Of a stretch of DNA of 64,000 nt, positions 8,431-17,197 are shown piece by piece. The notes below the pieces were generated by a model. The model was not told the origin of the DNA. It made no database searches and saw only the letters and a list, made by a program, of their open reading frames with translations. A program made the translations under genes and the position numbers. Origin of the DNA: Lacrimispora algidixylanolytica (GTDB lineage Bacteria; Bacillota; Clostridia; Lachnospirales; Lachnospiraceae); contig NZ_MCIA01000001.1 of assembly GCF_003609635.1 (NCBI RefSeq), positions 1 to 64,000 on the forward strand. Direction: 5' to 3'. Position 1 is the first letter of the stretch; every line of letters starts with the position of its first letter.

Positions 8431-8823
8431 ATGGATGATAACAATAATAATCTCGGAAAAGTGCCTAAGCTTCCTCCGTCAGGATCCTTTTTTAGCTATT
8501 GGTCTGTTTTTCTTGGAGGTCTTGGACTGGTGAGCGACTGCCTTCCTTTATTCAGTATCTGGGGTCTTCCCGCAGGGCTGTTCTTTGGACTGGGCGGTAT
8601 CGCATGTGCAGTACTTTCCAGACACGGAAAACCATTTACGCAGCAGGCTCAGCTTGGCCTGATTCTGTCTATTATTTCTTTTGTCTGCGGGTTGCTTATG
8701 TCTTTATTCATTATCTTCGTCTACGATACCATGGATACGGACACCGCTCTTGGACATTATTTCAGGGAAGCAATTGAATCCACCACTAAGGTGCTGTTGC
8801 CAACCCAGGATATAGGAAAATAA
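8431..8823 (+). CDS. Small membrane protein, DUF4190-like (130 aa)
   Basis: A polar N-terminus with an Asn-rich run (residues 2-7) is followed by hydrophobic segments at about 24-50 (FLGGLGLVSDCLPLFSIWGL), 50-70 (GLFFGLGGIACAVLS) and 80-105 (LGLILSIISFVCGLLMSLFI), then a soluble tail. The pattern of two glycine-rich hairpin helices resembles the DUF4190 group of unknown function. I use the ATG at 8431 with GAGGT upstream; an in-frame extension to 8326 begins inside the promoter and is rejected. It ends three bases before a convergent DUF2752-type membrane gene, and the two may form a functional pair. Confidence 0.78.
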   Translation: MDDNNNNLGKVPKLPPSGSFFSYWSVFLGGLGLVSDCLPLFSIWGLPAGLFFGLGGIACAVLSRHGKPFTQQAQLGLILSIISFVCGLLMSLFIIFVYDTMDTDTALGHYFREAIESTTKVLLPTQDIGK

Positions 8824-8825
8824 TA

Positions 8826-9173
8826 TTACTTGAAAGCAGGAAGAAGATCCACTCCTTGAAATACCAGCATGTAATTCTTAAAGAACCAGTTGACCACCAC
8901 AATGGCGGCACCTGCAAGAATAAAGATTCGAACTCTTTTTTTATGATCGACGGAACGGCTACTTCGTTTATAGGCTGCCCGAAGTATGATCTCTAACAAA
9001 ATAACAAAAACGGTATAAGGGACCAGCGGATGATACTGAACACTCATCCGCAGGTCCCCTTTTATTAAGGACAGGACTGCCCTTGTTCCACCGCACCCCG
9101 GACAGTAAAGCCCCGTGAGCGTGTGGAACATGCAGGACAATCCAGATCTGTATAGATTCATTAACCAATTCAT
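8826..9173 (-). CDS. DUF2752-family membrane protein (115 aa)
   Basis: The YCPGCGGTRAVLSLIKGD segment at residues about 23-40 is the signature of the DUF2752 family: a CPxCGxTRA motif at the start of the first membrane region. Further hydrophobic helices follow at about 50-66 and 85-102. Family members are small inner-membrane proteins of unknown function, often near TM2/DUF4190 proteins, as here. The gene starts 12 bases after lysC on the same strand and may be read through from the ACT-hom-lysC operon. No catalytic function can be assigned. Confidence 0.82.
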   Translation of the reverse strand: MNWLMNLYRSGLSCMFHTLTGLYCPGCGGTRAVLSLIKGDLRMSVQYHPLVPYTVFVILLEIILRAAYKRSSRSVDHKKRVRIFILAGAAIVVVNWFFKNYMLVFQGVDLLPAFK

Positions 9174-9185
9174 TTAATCACCTGT

Positions 9186-10394
9186 CTAATCAGCCAGATC
9201 AAAGGCATCATGAACCGTTCTCATGGAACGCTCCACATCTGCTTCATCTATCAAAACTGTAATCCGAATCTCGGAAGTTGCAATCATCTTAATATTGACA
9301 TTGGCACTTGAAAGAGCTTCAAACATTTTAGCAGCTACTCCAGGATTGCTTGACATTCCGGCACCAATGATAGAAATTTTAGCTACGCCTTCTTCACTGG
9401 TCACATCCTGAGCTGTAATTGTGGTGCTATTTTCTCTTAACAAATCCATGGCTTCTTTTAAATCAGTCTTTGCCACGGTAAAGGAGATGTCTTTTCTCTC
9501 CTCCCGTCCGATGGACTGAATGATAATGTCTACGTTAATGTTATGCTTTGCCAGAAGATTGAAAATCTTAAACGCGATTCCCGGCATGTTATTGACGCCA
9601 ATGACCGATATACGAGCGACATTCTTATCTGCGGCTACACCACTTACCAGCATTCTCTCCAATTTAGCTTCCTCCTTGACCACCGTACCTTCTTCTCTTG
9701 TGAGACTTGACCGGACTACCAACTGTACTCCATACCGCTTCGCCATCTCCACAGAACGGTTATGCAAAACCTTGGCTCCTAAAGAGGCAAATTCCAACAT
9801 CTCGTCATAGGAAACCTCCAAAAGCTTTCTGGCATTTTTTACAATTCTAGGATCTGCTGTGTATACACCATCCACATCCGTATAAATCTCACAGGAGTCT
9901 GCGTGAAGAGCTGCAGCCAGAGCGACTGCGGTTGTATCGGAACCGCCTCGTCCAAGAGTTGTTATGTCATCGTATTTATTAATTCCCTGAAAGCCGGTAA
10001 TGACTACAATCTTTCTGGAATCTAACTCATGTCGTATTCTCTCTGTATCGATTCGCTTTAATTTGGCTGTGCCGTAAGCTGAGGTGGTATGCATGGCTAC
10101 CTGAGCGGCATTTAAGGAAACAGCGGGAACGGAAAGTTCATGGAAGGCCATGGACATAAGTGCTACACTGATCTGCTCTCCGGTTGCTAAAAGCATATCC
10201 AGCTCTCTCTTTGGAGGATTTGGATTGATCTCAAGGGCTTTTGCGATGAGACCGTCTGTTGTTTTCCCCATGGCAGATAACACTACCACTACTTGATTGC
10301 CTTTTTCATAATCCTCAATACAACGTTTTGCTACATTAAAAATTCTTTCCTTGTCTGCGACGGAGCTGCCGCCGAATTTCTTAACTACTAACAT
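9186..10394 (-). CDS. lysC: Aspartate kinase
   Basis: This enzyme phosphorylates L-aspartate, the first step toward lysine, threonine, methionine and diaminopimelate. The N-terminal KFGGSSVADKERI (residues 5-17), TLGRGGSDTTAVALAAAL (about 148-165) and YTDVDGVYTADPRI identify the amino-acid kinase domain. The last 140 residues form tandem ACT domains (ISVIGVNNMPGIAFKIFNLL and ISIIGAGMSSNPGVAAKMFE), which bind inhibitory amino acids. Length 402 residues is the monofunctional class. The ATG has AGGAGG five bases upstream. It lies 19 bases after hom in an ACT-hom-lysC operon. Confidence 0.95.
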   Translation of the reverse strand: MLVVKKFGGSSVADKERIFNVAKRCIEDYEKGNQVVVVLSAMGKTTDGLIAKALEINPNPPKRELDMLLATGEQISVALMSMAFHELSVPAVSLNAAQVAMHTTSAYGTAKLKRIDTERIRHELDSRKIVVITGFQGINKYDDITTLGRGGSDTTAVALAAALHADSCEIYTDVDGVYTADPRIVKNARKLLEVSYDEMLEFASLGAKVLHNRSVEMAKRYGVQLVVRSSLTREEGTVVKEEAKLERMLVSGVAADKNVARISVIGVNNMPGIAFKIFNLLAKHNINVDIIIQSIGREERKDISFTVAKTDLKEAMDLLRENSTTITAQDVTSEEGVAKISIIGAGMSSNPGVAAKMFEALSSANVNIKMIATSEIRITVLIDEADVERSMRTVHDAFDLAD

Positions 10395-10413
10395 TGTTGC
10401 CTCCTGGCGAAAA

Positions 10414-11628
10414 TTAAAATTCTGCGCGGATGCGCTGTCTTATTCCTGACAGCTGTTTCGCTCGATTGTCGTATTCTTTTTCTGTCATAGAATCTGTTAC
10501 GACAGCAAATTCATCCATATGGTCAAGTTCTATGGCTTCCACGTTTCCAAATACTTCTTCTACTTCCTTTAAGCGCTTTGCCGCAATTCCCTTAATGCGG
10601 ACAAAATACCGAAAGGACATGGTTTCCATAGAAGTGATAGGTAAGTTTTCTTCATCCCAGCCAAGCTCTACATGCTGACCGTCATTCTTAAGCGCTTCTA
10701 TGATGTCTGCGATTACAGCACTGGCTGTTGGAAGCTTTCCGGCTCCGCTACCATAGAACATGGAAGTTCCAAGCATATTTCCTTTTACCAGGATTCCGTT
10801 ATATACATCACTAACAGAATACAGTGGGTGTTCCATTCCAATCATGACCGGAGCCACAAATGCATGAGCAGCCCCCTTTTCCAGACGGCTTGATCCTAAG
10901 AGTTTAATGGAAGTCCTAAGGCTGTCCGCGTAAACAAAATCTACTTCTGTGATATTTGTTATCCCTTCTGTATAAATATGCTCGTAATTCACTTCGTGTC
11001 CCGTGGCCATAGCAGTAAGAATGGCAATTTTTCTGCAGGTATCATGTCCTTCTACATCTGCTTCTGGGTTGCGTTCCGCATAACCCAGGTCCTGAGCCTC
11101 TCTTAAGGCTGACTCAAAGGTCTCTCCGCCTTTATCCATCTTTGTCAGTATGTAGTTGGTGGTGCCGTTTAAGATTCCGGTGATTTCTTCAATCTCCTCT
11201 CCTGCTAAACAGGTATAAAGAGGACGAATGACAGGAATACCGCCGCCTACGCTTGCTTCAAACAGGAAGTTTACGTTGTGCTCCTTTGCGATCTTAATCA
11301 GTTCCGTACCATAAGCTGCTACCAATGCTTTATTGGAGGTTGCTACGTGCTTCCCTGCCTCCAGGCTGGCTTTCACAAAAGCATATGCAGGTTTTAATCC
11401 ACCCATTGTTTCTATTACCATGGAAACTTCCGGATCGTTTACAATGGTGGAAAAATCATGAACAATTTTGTCTTCCACTGGCGTACCTGGAAATTCTCTT
11501 AAATCTAATATATATTTTACAAAAACAGGTTCGCCTAATTTTTTAGCAATGATCTCTTTATTACGATCTAAAATCTCGACGACACCAGAACCGATAGTAC
11601 CATAGCCCATGACTGCAACATTTTTCAT
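10414..11628 (-). CDS. hom: Homoserine dehydrogenase
   Basis: The enzyme reduces aspartate semialdehyde to homoserine with NAD(P)H, the branch toward threonine and methionine. The N-terminal Rossmann motif is VAVMGYGTIGSGVVEIL, and the catalytic region includes ASVGGGIPVIRPL, GILNGTTNYILTKM and the Asp/Lys-containing YAERNPEADVEGHDTCRKI. The C-terminal 80 residues contain an ACT-like regulatory part (FRYFVRIKGIAA). Length 404 residues is slightly shorter than the 430-residue form but contains all parts. It sits between the ACT regulator (six-base gap) and lysC, in one operon. Confidence 0.95.
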   Translation of the reverse strand: MKNVAVMGYGTIGSGVVEILDRNKEIIAKKLGEPVFVKYILDLREFPGTPVEDKIVHDFSTIVNDPEVSMVIETMGGLKPAYAFVKASLEAGKHVATSNKALVAAYGTELIKIAKEHNVNFLFEASVGGGIPVIRPLYTCLAGEEIEEITGILNGTTNYILTKMDKGGETFESALREAQDLGYAERNPEADVEGHDTCRKIAILTAMATGHEVNYEHIYTEGITNITEVDFVYADSLRTSIKLLGSSRLEKGAAHAFVAPVMIGMEHPLYSVSDVYNGILVKGNMLGTSMFYGSGAGKLPTASAVIADIIEALKNDGQHVELGWDEENLPITSMETMSFRYFVRIKGIAAKRLKEVEEVFGNVEAIELDHMDEFAVVTDSMTEKEYDNRAKQLSGIRQRIRAEF

Positions 11629-11634
11629 ATTTCT

Positions 11635-12078
11635 CTACTCCCTGGCTAATATTTTTACGTAATGAACCCCATGCTTCTCTTCCATATCTTCTACCATACT
11701 TGAAACATTACCTGTGGTTTCTAATACTTCCACACTCAAGGTCATGGTGGCTACGCCATTGACCGGAATACTTTGATGAATGGTCAGAATATTGGCACGG
11801 TACACCGCTACTATATGAAGAATATCAGACAGCAGACCAGGTTCGTCATCCATCTGCATCACAAGTGTAATGGTTTTCCCTTTTGTGTTGTCGTAAAACG
11901 GAAAGATATCATCCTTATACTTATAAAAAGAGCTGCGGCTGATACCGACCCGGTCAGTCGCCTCCTGAACGGTAATGACACGCTCCGATTCCAACAGTTT
12001 TTTTGCCTCAACTACTTTTAGCAATACTTCAGGCACAGCTTTCTGCTTTACCACAAAATATTTACTCTTTTCTTCCAT
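11635..12078 (-). CDS. ACT domain protein, PheB/UPF0735 type
   Basis: The product (about 147 residues) has an N-terminal helical HTH-like part (VTVQEATDRVGISRSSFYKYKD) and a C-terminal ACT domain (LVMQMDDEPGLLSDILHIVA). This architecture is that of the PheB/UPF0735 ACT proteins, thought to respond to amino acids. It is the first gene of an ACT-hom-lysC run, so a role in control of aspartate-family synthesis is likely but unproven. I use the ATG at 12078 (MEEKSKYF), the conserved family start; the frame extends to 12165 through a hairpin and putative promoter, so that extension is doubtful. Confidence 0.88.
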   Translation of the reverse strand: MEEKSKYFVVKQKAVPEVLLKVVEAKKLLESERVITVQEATDRVGISRSSFYKYKDDIFPFYDNTKGKTITLVMQMDDEPGLLSDILHIVAVYRANILTIHQSIPVNGVATMTLSVEVLETTGNVSSMVEDMEEKHGVHYVKILARE

Positions 12079-12141
12079 AAAAAAATATCTTCCCTTCTGT
12101 GTCCGCAACAGAAAAACATCTGTGCTCATAGGGAAGATATT
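12079..12141 (-). terminator. Intrinsic terminator or attenuator before ACT-hom-lysC
   Basis: On the minus strand the 11-bp stem AATATCTTCCC / GGGAAGATATT (12131-12141 and 12084-12094) is followed by a run of T residues that ends at the ACT start codon. A small CAGA/TCTG stem sits in the loop. It lies 75 bases after prfB, so it may simply terminate prfB. If transcripts start upstream of it, it would act as an attenuator and hide the ribosome binding site. Confidence 0.65.
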
Positions 12142-12165
12142 ATCATATTTGTGATTGGTATGCAA
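12137..12165 (-). promoter_or_regulatory. Candidate promoter for ACT-hom-lysC
   Basis: On the minus strand TTGCAT (12160-12165) and TAATAT (12137-12142) are 17 bases apart, with TG one base before the -10. The -10 overlaps the first arm of the hairpin, so RNA made from it would lack a complete stem. Confidence 0.45.
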
Positions 12166-12215
12166 CTATTTTTCTATTTATTTTCTTCGTTTCTTGTAAA
12201 AATACGTAGAAAATC

Positions 12216-13350
12216 CTATTCTGCCTGGTCCTCGTTCATCTTAGATCCGGTGCTTATCCAGCGAAGATAAGCGTACATAAACTGGTCCAAAGAACCGTCT
12301 AATACACTATTTACATTGCCAGTTTCCGCATTGGTTCTATGGTCTTTGACCATGGTATAAGGCTGTAATACATAGGAACGAATCTGATTGCCCCAGCCGA
12401 TGTCTGTCACATCTCCACGAATGCCGGAAAGTTTCTCTGCATTCTCTTGCTGTTTTAATAAATAAAGCTTAGCCTTTAACATCTTCATAGCCTTATCTTT
12501 ATTTTGGAACTGGGAACGTTCATTTTGACACTGCACCACGATTCCAGATGGAAGGTGGGTAATACGGATTGCAGAAGAAGTCTTATTAATATGCTGACCA
12601 CCAGCTCCACTGGAACGGTAGGTATCAATTCGTAATTCGTCGTCATTGATCTCCACATCAAGGTCCTCTTCAATGTCGGGCATAACATCGCAAGATACAA
12701 AGGATGTCTGACGCTTACCTGCCGCATTAAAAGGTGAGATTCTCACCAGACGGTGAACTCCCTTTTCTGATTTTAGATAGCCGTAGGCATTGATGCCGTT
12801 TACCTGTATGGTAACAGACTTAATGCCTGCCTCATCTCCATCAAGATAATCAAGGACTTCAATGCTAAATCCCTTTTTCTCAGACCAACGGCAAAACATA
12901 CGGTAAAGTATGCTGCACCAGTCACAAGATTCCGTTCCACCAGCTCCTGCATTCAGTTTTAAAATGGCATTATGGTCGTCGTATTCTCCGGATAAAAGGG
13001 TGCTTATGCGCATGGCTTCCAGCTTTTCCTTAAACTCGTTTAACATCTCTTCCACTTCTGTCACTAATGATGGATCATTTTCTTCATTTCCCATCTCTAT
13101 CATAACGCCAATATCTTCGTATTGCATTTCTAAATCCTTATAGCTTTGTACTGTATCTTTTAAGTTCTTCGCAAGCTGAACGATCTTTGTGGATTTCTCC
13201 GGATCTCCCCAGAAGTCAATTTCCTCCATGGATTTGTTCAACTCGTCGATTCTCTTTAACTTATTATCTAAGTCAAAGTGAATCCCTCACTTCCACTAAT
13301 GGTTTTTTAAACGTTGATAATTCATATTTGTATTGATCTAACTCTACCAC
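12216..13350 (-). CDS. prfB: Peptide chain release factor 2, programmed +1 frameshift
   Basis: RF2 ends translation at UGA and UAA. The coding sequence is split: 13350-13276 (25 codons from a GTG start, product ending EVRDSL), then an in-frame TGA at 13275-13273 within CTT TGA C, then the +1 frame from 13274 to 12216 (352 residues). The upstream AGGGAT serves as the internal Shine-Dalgarno element that stimulates the shift. The main part contains the RF2 discriminator SPF in RISPFNAAGKRQ and the peptidyl-hydrolysis GGQ in SSGAGGQHINKTSSA. Total about 377 residues. A TTG at 13241 is only the first start-like codon in the second frame, not the true start. It lies downstream of secA. Confidence 0.96.
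13273..13287 (-). promoter_or_regulatory. RF2 recoding site (CTT TGA C with SD-like AGGGAT)
   Basis: The minus-strand order is AGGGAT (13287-13282), TCA, CTT, TGA, C. The ribosome slips forward one base at CTT when RF2 is scarce, bypassing the TGA, which autoregulates RF2. The layout matches the well-characterised bacterial prfB site. Confidence 0.95.
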
Positions 13351-13390
13351 TGTGTCACCCACTCTCTGTTATTATTATTTATAAATACAA

Positions 13391-13428
13391 AATTGGGGTT
13401 CGCCCCAAAAAAGGTGCGAACTCCAATT
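13391..13428. terminator. Long hairpin between secA and prfB
   Basis: AATTGGaGTTCGCaCC and GGgGCGAACcCCAATT pair around a six-base A/T loop. The stem is about 16 bp with mismatches, and on the minus strand a TTTTGTATTTAT tail follows. It lies just after the secA stop codon and probably terminates or processes the secA transcript. Confidence 0.75.
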
Positions 13429-13438
13429 CTATAAAATA

Positions 13439-16009
13439 CTATACTATTTTACGTCCGCAGCACTGTTTGTACTTTTTACCGGAACCGCATGGACATGGAT
13501 CGTTTGGATAAACTTTTGCCTCAATCTTCTTAACAGGGGCTTTACCCGCACTTTCATCCTTGTTGGTTCCTGTTACTTTGGCAGCAGGCTCTCTTTCCAC
13601 TTTTTGCTCAACCCGGATATGGAAGAGAACTCTTACGGTCTCTTCACGGATGGCTGCTGTCATCTCATCAAACATCTGATATCCGTTCATCTTGTATTCT
13701 ACCAAAGGATCTCTCTGGCCATAAGCCTGGAGACCGATACCTTGACGAAGCTGATCCATATCATCGATATGAGACATCCATTTATTATCAATCACCTTTA
13801 ATAAAATGACACGTTCTATCTCACGAATCTGCTCTGCCTCTGGGAATTCTGCTTCTTTTGTCTCATAAAGCTTAATAGCTTCTTCCTTAAGCGCATGCTT
13901 TAATTCGTTTTTACGAATTTTTTTATCTTCTGGTATTGTAATTGGATTTAGAGAAATGACTGGCAGAAGGAGGGTGTTAAGTTCATTTAAGTCCCAATCT
14001 TCTGGATCCTGATCATCGGTAATACAAAGATCTACCGCATTCTCCACAATATCTGTCACCATCTTTAAGATGAAGTCACGCATATTGTCTCCGTCTAATA
14101 CTTTTCTTCTTTCTGTATAAATGACCTCACGCTGGTCGTTCATAACCTCATCATACTTTAAGAGGTTCTCACGAATTCCGTAGTTGTTGGTCTCTATCTT
14201 CATCTGAGCCTTTTCAATGGCATTGGAAAGCATCTTGTGCTCAATCTCTTCGCCTTCTGGTACGCCAAGAGTATTAAACATAGTAACAAGGCGCTCAGAA
14301 CCAAACAGACGCATTAAATCATCTTCCAGGGAGATATAGAATCTGGATTCACCAGGGTCACCCTGACGTCCGGCACGTCCACGAAGCTGGTTATCAATAC
14401 GACGGGATTCATGGCGTTCTGTACCAATGATCTTTAATCCACCTGCAGCCTTTGATTCGTCATCTAACTTAATATCAGTACCACGGCCTGCCATGTTGGT
14501 AGCGATGGTAACTGCTTTGTGAATACCTGCATCTGCAACGATCTCAGCCTCTAGCTCATGGTATTTGGCGTTGAGGACTTTATGAGGAATGCCACGGCGC
14601 TTTAACATACCGCTAAGCATCTCGGAGGTCTCAATTGTAATGGTACCAACTAAAACTGGCTGTCCCTTTTTGTAAGCCTCTTCAACTTCCATACAAACGG
14701 CCTCGAATTTTTCCTTCTTGGTTTTATATACGGCATCTTCTCGGTCATCACGGGCAACGTCACGGTTTGTCGGAATAGAGATCGCATCCATGCCATAAGT
14801 ATTACGGAATTCCTTCTCTTCTGTAAGAGCGGTACCCGTCATACCTGATTTCTTTGTATACTTATTAAAGAAGTTCTGGAATGTAATGGTTGCAAGAGTC
14901 TTACTCTCTCTGCGGACATTTACATGCTCTTTTGCTTCAATGGCCTGATGAAGACCGTCAGAATAACGTCTACCTGGCATAATACGTCCGGTAAATTCAT
15001 CTACGATTAATACTTCATCATCTTTTACCACGTAATCCTTGTCCCTAAACATAAGATTATTTGCTCGAAGAGCTAAAATAATGTTATGCTGGATCTCTAA
15101 GTTCTGAGGATCGGAAAGGTTTTCAATATGAAAGAACTGCTCAACCTTTTCCACACCCTGCTCGGTTAAGTTTACTACTTTATCTTTTTCATCCACAATG
15201 AAATCACCGCTTTCCGTGATTTCCTCTCCCATAATGGCAGCCATCTTGGAGAATTCAGCAGAAGCGGCGCCGCGCTCTAACTGGCGGGCAAGAATATCAC
15301 AGACTTCATATAACTTTGTGGATTTGCCGCTCTGTCCTGAAATAATAAGAGGTGTTCTAGCCTCATCAATCAGCACGGAGTCAACCTCATCAATAATACA
15401 AAAATCAAGATTTCTTAAAACCATCTGTTCTTTATAGATGGCCATGTTATCTCTTAAATAATCAAAACCAAGTTCATTATTGGTTACATATGTGATGTCA
15501 CAATTATAAGCATCCCGTCTCTCATCGGAAGTCATGGAGTTTAATACAACCCCAACAGTCATACCTAAGAATTCGTGGATTCTTCCCATCCACTCAGAAT
15601 CACGCTTTGCTAAGTAGTCGTTGACCGTAACGATCTGAACTCCATTGCCTGCAAGTGCGTTTAAATAAGCCGGACAAGTAGATACAAGAGTCTTACCTTC
15701 ACCGGTCTTCATCTCTGCGATACGTCCCTGATGAAGAACGAGACCACCGATTAACTGAACACGGAAATGTTCCATATTAAGAACTCTACGTCCAGCCTCT
15801 CTTACGGTTGCAAATGCCTCTGGTAATATATCGTCAAGAGTCTCGCCTGCTGCCAGTCTCTCTTTAAACAATTTGGTGTTATTCTTAAGTTCTTCATCCG
15901 TAAGGGCAACCATAGTCGGACGGAGAGCTTCTATTTTATCCGCGATTGGATGAATTATCTTTAATTCTCTTTCACTATGAGTTCCAAATATTTTTTGAAC
16001 GAGGTTCAT
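13439..16009 (-). CDS. secA: Preprotein translocase ATPase SecA
   Basis: SecA is the motor that drives secretory proteins through SecYEG. The 856-residue protein shows Walker [21 protein letters not shown], the DEAD-type motif [17 protein letters not shown], the helicase motif [12 protein letters not shown], the [13 protein letters not shown] element and the C-terminal zinc-binding [16 protein letters not shown] that contacts SecB or the ribosome. All domains appear intact. A strong promoter lies about 50 bases upstream. The gene is followed by a long hairpin and prfB, the usual Firmicute order, while hpf, normally just upstream on the same strand, is divergent here. Confidence 0.97.
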   Translation of the reverse strand: MNLVQKIFGTHSERELKIIHPIADKIEALRPTMVALTDEELKNNTKLFKERLAAGETLDDILPEAFATVREAGRRVLNMEHFRVQLIGGLVLHQGRIAEMKTGEGKTLVSTCPAYLNALAGNGVQIVTVNDYLAKRDSEWMGRIHEFLGMTVGVVLNSMTSDERRDAYNCDITYVTNNELGFDYLRDNMAIYKEQMVLRNLDFCIIDEVDSVLIDEARTPLIISGQSGKSTKLYEVCDILARQLERGAASAEFSKMAAIMGEEITESGDFIVDEKDKVVNLTEQGVEKVEQFFHIENLSDPQNLEIQHNIILALRANNLMFRDKDYVVKDDEVLIVDEFTGRIMPGRRYSDGLHQAIEAKEHVNVRRESKTLATITFQNFFNKYTKKSGMTGTALTEEKEFRNTYGMDAISIPTNRDVARDDREDAVYKTKKEKFEAVCMEVEEAYKKGQPVLVGTITIETSEMLSGMLKRRGIPHKVLNAKYHELEAEIVADAGIHKAVTIATNMAGRGTDIKLDDESKAAGGLKIIGTERHESRRIDNQLRGRAGRQGDPGESRFYISLEDDLMRLFGSERLVTMFNTLGVPEGEEIEHKMLSNAIEKAQMKIETNNYGIRENLLKYDEVMNDQREVIYTERRKVLDGDNMRDFILKMVTDIVENAVDLCITDDQDPEDWDLNELNTLLLPVISLNPITIPEDKKIRKNELKHALKEEAIKLYETKEAEFPEAEQIREIERVILLKVIDNKWMSHIDDMDQLRQGIGLQAYGQRDPLVEYKMNGYQMFDEMTAAIREETVRVLFHIRVEQKVEREPAAKVTGTNKDESAGKAPVKKIEAKVYPNDPCPCGSGKKYKQCCGRKIV

Positions 16010-16058
16010 GTTTCATTCTCCTACTCTTCTTAACTATATACAGCGTACAATCCTGTAT

Positions 16059-16087
16059 ATTGTAGCACTATCTCCTCTTTAATACAA
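16059..16087 (-). promoter_or_regulatory. Sigma-A-type promoter for secA
   Basis: On the minus strand TTGTAT (16082-16087) and TACAAT (16059-16064) are 17 bases apart, with TGC directly before the -10 giving an extended -10. Transcription would start about 45 bases before the secA ATG. Confidence 0.75.
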
Positions 16088-16233
16088 CGAATTCATAAAA
16101 AATTAACATTCTGGTAATAATCACACCACATTCTGCCAATTTGATTCATTTTTTCCACGGCAATCAGCAGCAAAACCGGAAACAATTATGGTTAACCTGA
16201 CACATTGCACAAAAAACATGTTCGATTTTCTAT

Positions 16234-16348
16234 TTTTCCACATTATCCACAATCTATAATCCGCTTTTCCCCCATTTTTGTCCCCACCGTTTCATCCCAT
16301 AAATATGGAAAAAAACAGTTATACACCAAGTTATCCACATTATCCACA
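16234..16348 (+). promoter_or_regulatory. DnaA-box cluster between secA and hpf
   Basis: Three exact TTATCCACA boxes lie at 16243-16251, 16331-16339 and 16340-16348; the last two abut. Near matches are TTTTCCACA at 16234-16242, TTATACACC at 16319-16327 and TTCCCCACA at 16353-16361, all in the same orientation. The surrounding intergenic stretch (16010-16624) holds no gene and is AT-rich. The consensus is TTATNCACA. The cluster lies about 150-260 bases from the secA -35 and about 215 bases upstream of the hpf -35, so it need not act at either promoter. Confidence 0.7.
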
Positions 16349-16562
16349 GTAATTCCCCACATATTCCCATATTTCCCGAGAAGTTTCAAAAGTACCTGAT
16401 TTTTGTATACTTCTCATAAAATTTCATTTTTCGACGGAAAATTCCATTTTTCCCTTGACTTTTTTCAAGGTGCATTAATAGTTTTCCAATAAATTGAGAA
16501 AATATAAGTAGAGCCATTTCACAAAAAATTCACATCTATTATCTAAAAACTTTACAATCATA

Positions 16563-16591
16563 TTGAATTATTCACAAAAATGTGCTATACT
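16563..16591 (+). promoter_or_regulatory. Sigma-A-type promoter for hpf
   Basis: TTGAAT (16563-16568) and TATACT (16586-16591) are 17 bases apart, with TGC before the -10 (extended -10). Transcription would begin near 16598, with the AAGGAG ribosome binding site about 12 bases later. An alternative upstream TTGACT at 16455 has no good -10. Confidence 0.75.
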
Positions 16592-16624
16592 ATGACCATC
16601 TCAAGAAAAAGGAGCTGATGACTT

Positions 16625-17155
16625 ATGAATTTTATCATTACAGGAAGAAATATTGAAGTTACATCAGGGTTACGGGAAGCGGTTGAAGACAAGCTAGGAA
16701 AATTGGATCGTTTCTTTGCTCCTGCTACAGAAGCTACAGTAAGACTCAGCGTTCAAAAAGAAATTCAGAAAATTGAAGTTACTATTCCAGTGAAAGGACA
16801 TATTATAAGGGCAGAGGAATCCAGCACAGACATGTACGTATCCATTGATCTTGTGGAAGAAATCCTTGAGCGACAATTAAAAAAATATAAGAACAAGCTG
16901 ATTGACAAAAAACAGAATGTACTTTCTTTCTCTCAGGCGTTTATTGAAGACGAGAATGCCGGCGAGGATCAGATAGAAATTGTAAAATCAAAGAAGTTTG
17001 CAATCAAACCTATGGATGCAGAGGAAGCTTGTGTACAGATGGAACTTCTTGGACATAGCTTTTACGTATTCTTAAATGCCGATTCAGACGAAGTTAATGT
17101 AGTATATAAAAGAAAAGGTGGTTCCTTCGGACTCATTGAACCAGAATTCGAATAA
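16625..17155 (+). CDS. hpf: Long-form ribosome hibernation promoting factor
   Basis: Long HPF binds the 30S subunit and joins 70S ribosomes into inactive 100S dimers during slow growth. Residues 1-100 form the S30AE/YfiA-like domain (MNFIITGRNIEVTSGLREAV, then LVEEILERQLKKYKNKL). Residues about 118-176 form the extra C-terminal dimerisation domain (VKSKKFAIKPMDAEEACVQM, ending RKGGSFGLIEPE). Length 176 residues marks the long form. AAGGAG precedes the ATG by about nine bases. It has its own extended -10 promoter and a strong terminator, so it is a single-gene unit, divergent from secA. Confidence 0.95.
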   Translation: MNFIITGRNIEVTSGLREAVEDKLGKLDRFFAPATEATVRLSVQKEIQKIEVTIPVKGHIIRAEESSTDMYVSIDLVEEILERQLKKYKNKLIDKKQNVLSFSQAFIEDENAGEDQIEIVKSKKFAIKPMDAEEACVQMELLGHSFYVFLNADSDEVNVVYKRKGGSFGLIEPEFE

Positions 17156-17169
17156 GAACAATAGAAAGC

Positions 17170-17197
17170 AGCCAGGCAAAACGCCTGGCTGTTTTTT
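17170..17197 (+). terminator. Intrinsic terminator after hpf
   Basis: AGCCAGGC-AAAAC-GCCTGGCT followed by GTTTTTT is a strong stem and U-tract. It overlaps the trxB stop codon, so it may also limit convergent transcription. Confidence 0.92.

Noticed and set aside
12078-12165. N-terminal extension of the ACT-domain protein
   Set aside because: The extension crosses a hairpin and a putative promoter and has no match to the usual start of this family (MEEKSKYF).
9186-12215. Lysine riboswitch or T-box before lysC
   Set aside because: The short gaps between ACT, hom and lysC leave no room, and the leader before the ACT gene is under 140 bases with no T-box TGGNACC-like sequence or lysine-riboswitch-like fold.
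12216-13241. prfB starting at the TTG at 13241
   Set aside because: The product upstream of a +1 shift site matches RF2 N-termini (VELDQYKYEL), so this codon is internal.
16010-16624. Chromosomal replication origin
   Set aside because: DnaA boxes are present, but dnaA, dnaN, rpmH, gidA or other typical oriC neighbours are not, and secA-hpf is not a usual origin site. A DnaA-box cluster is the safer call.
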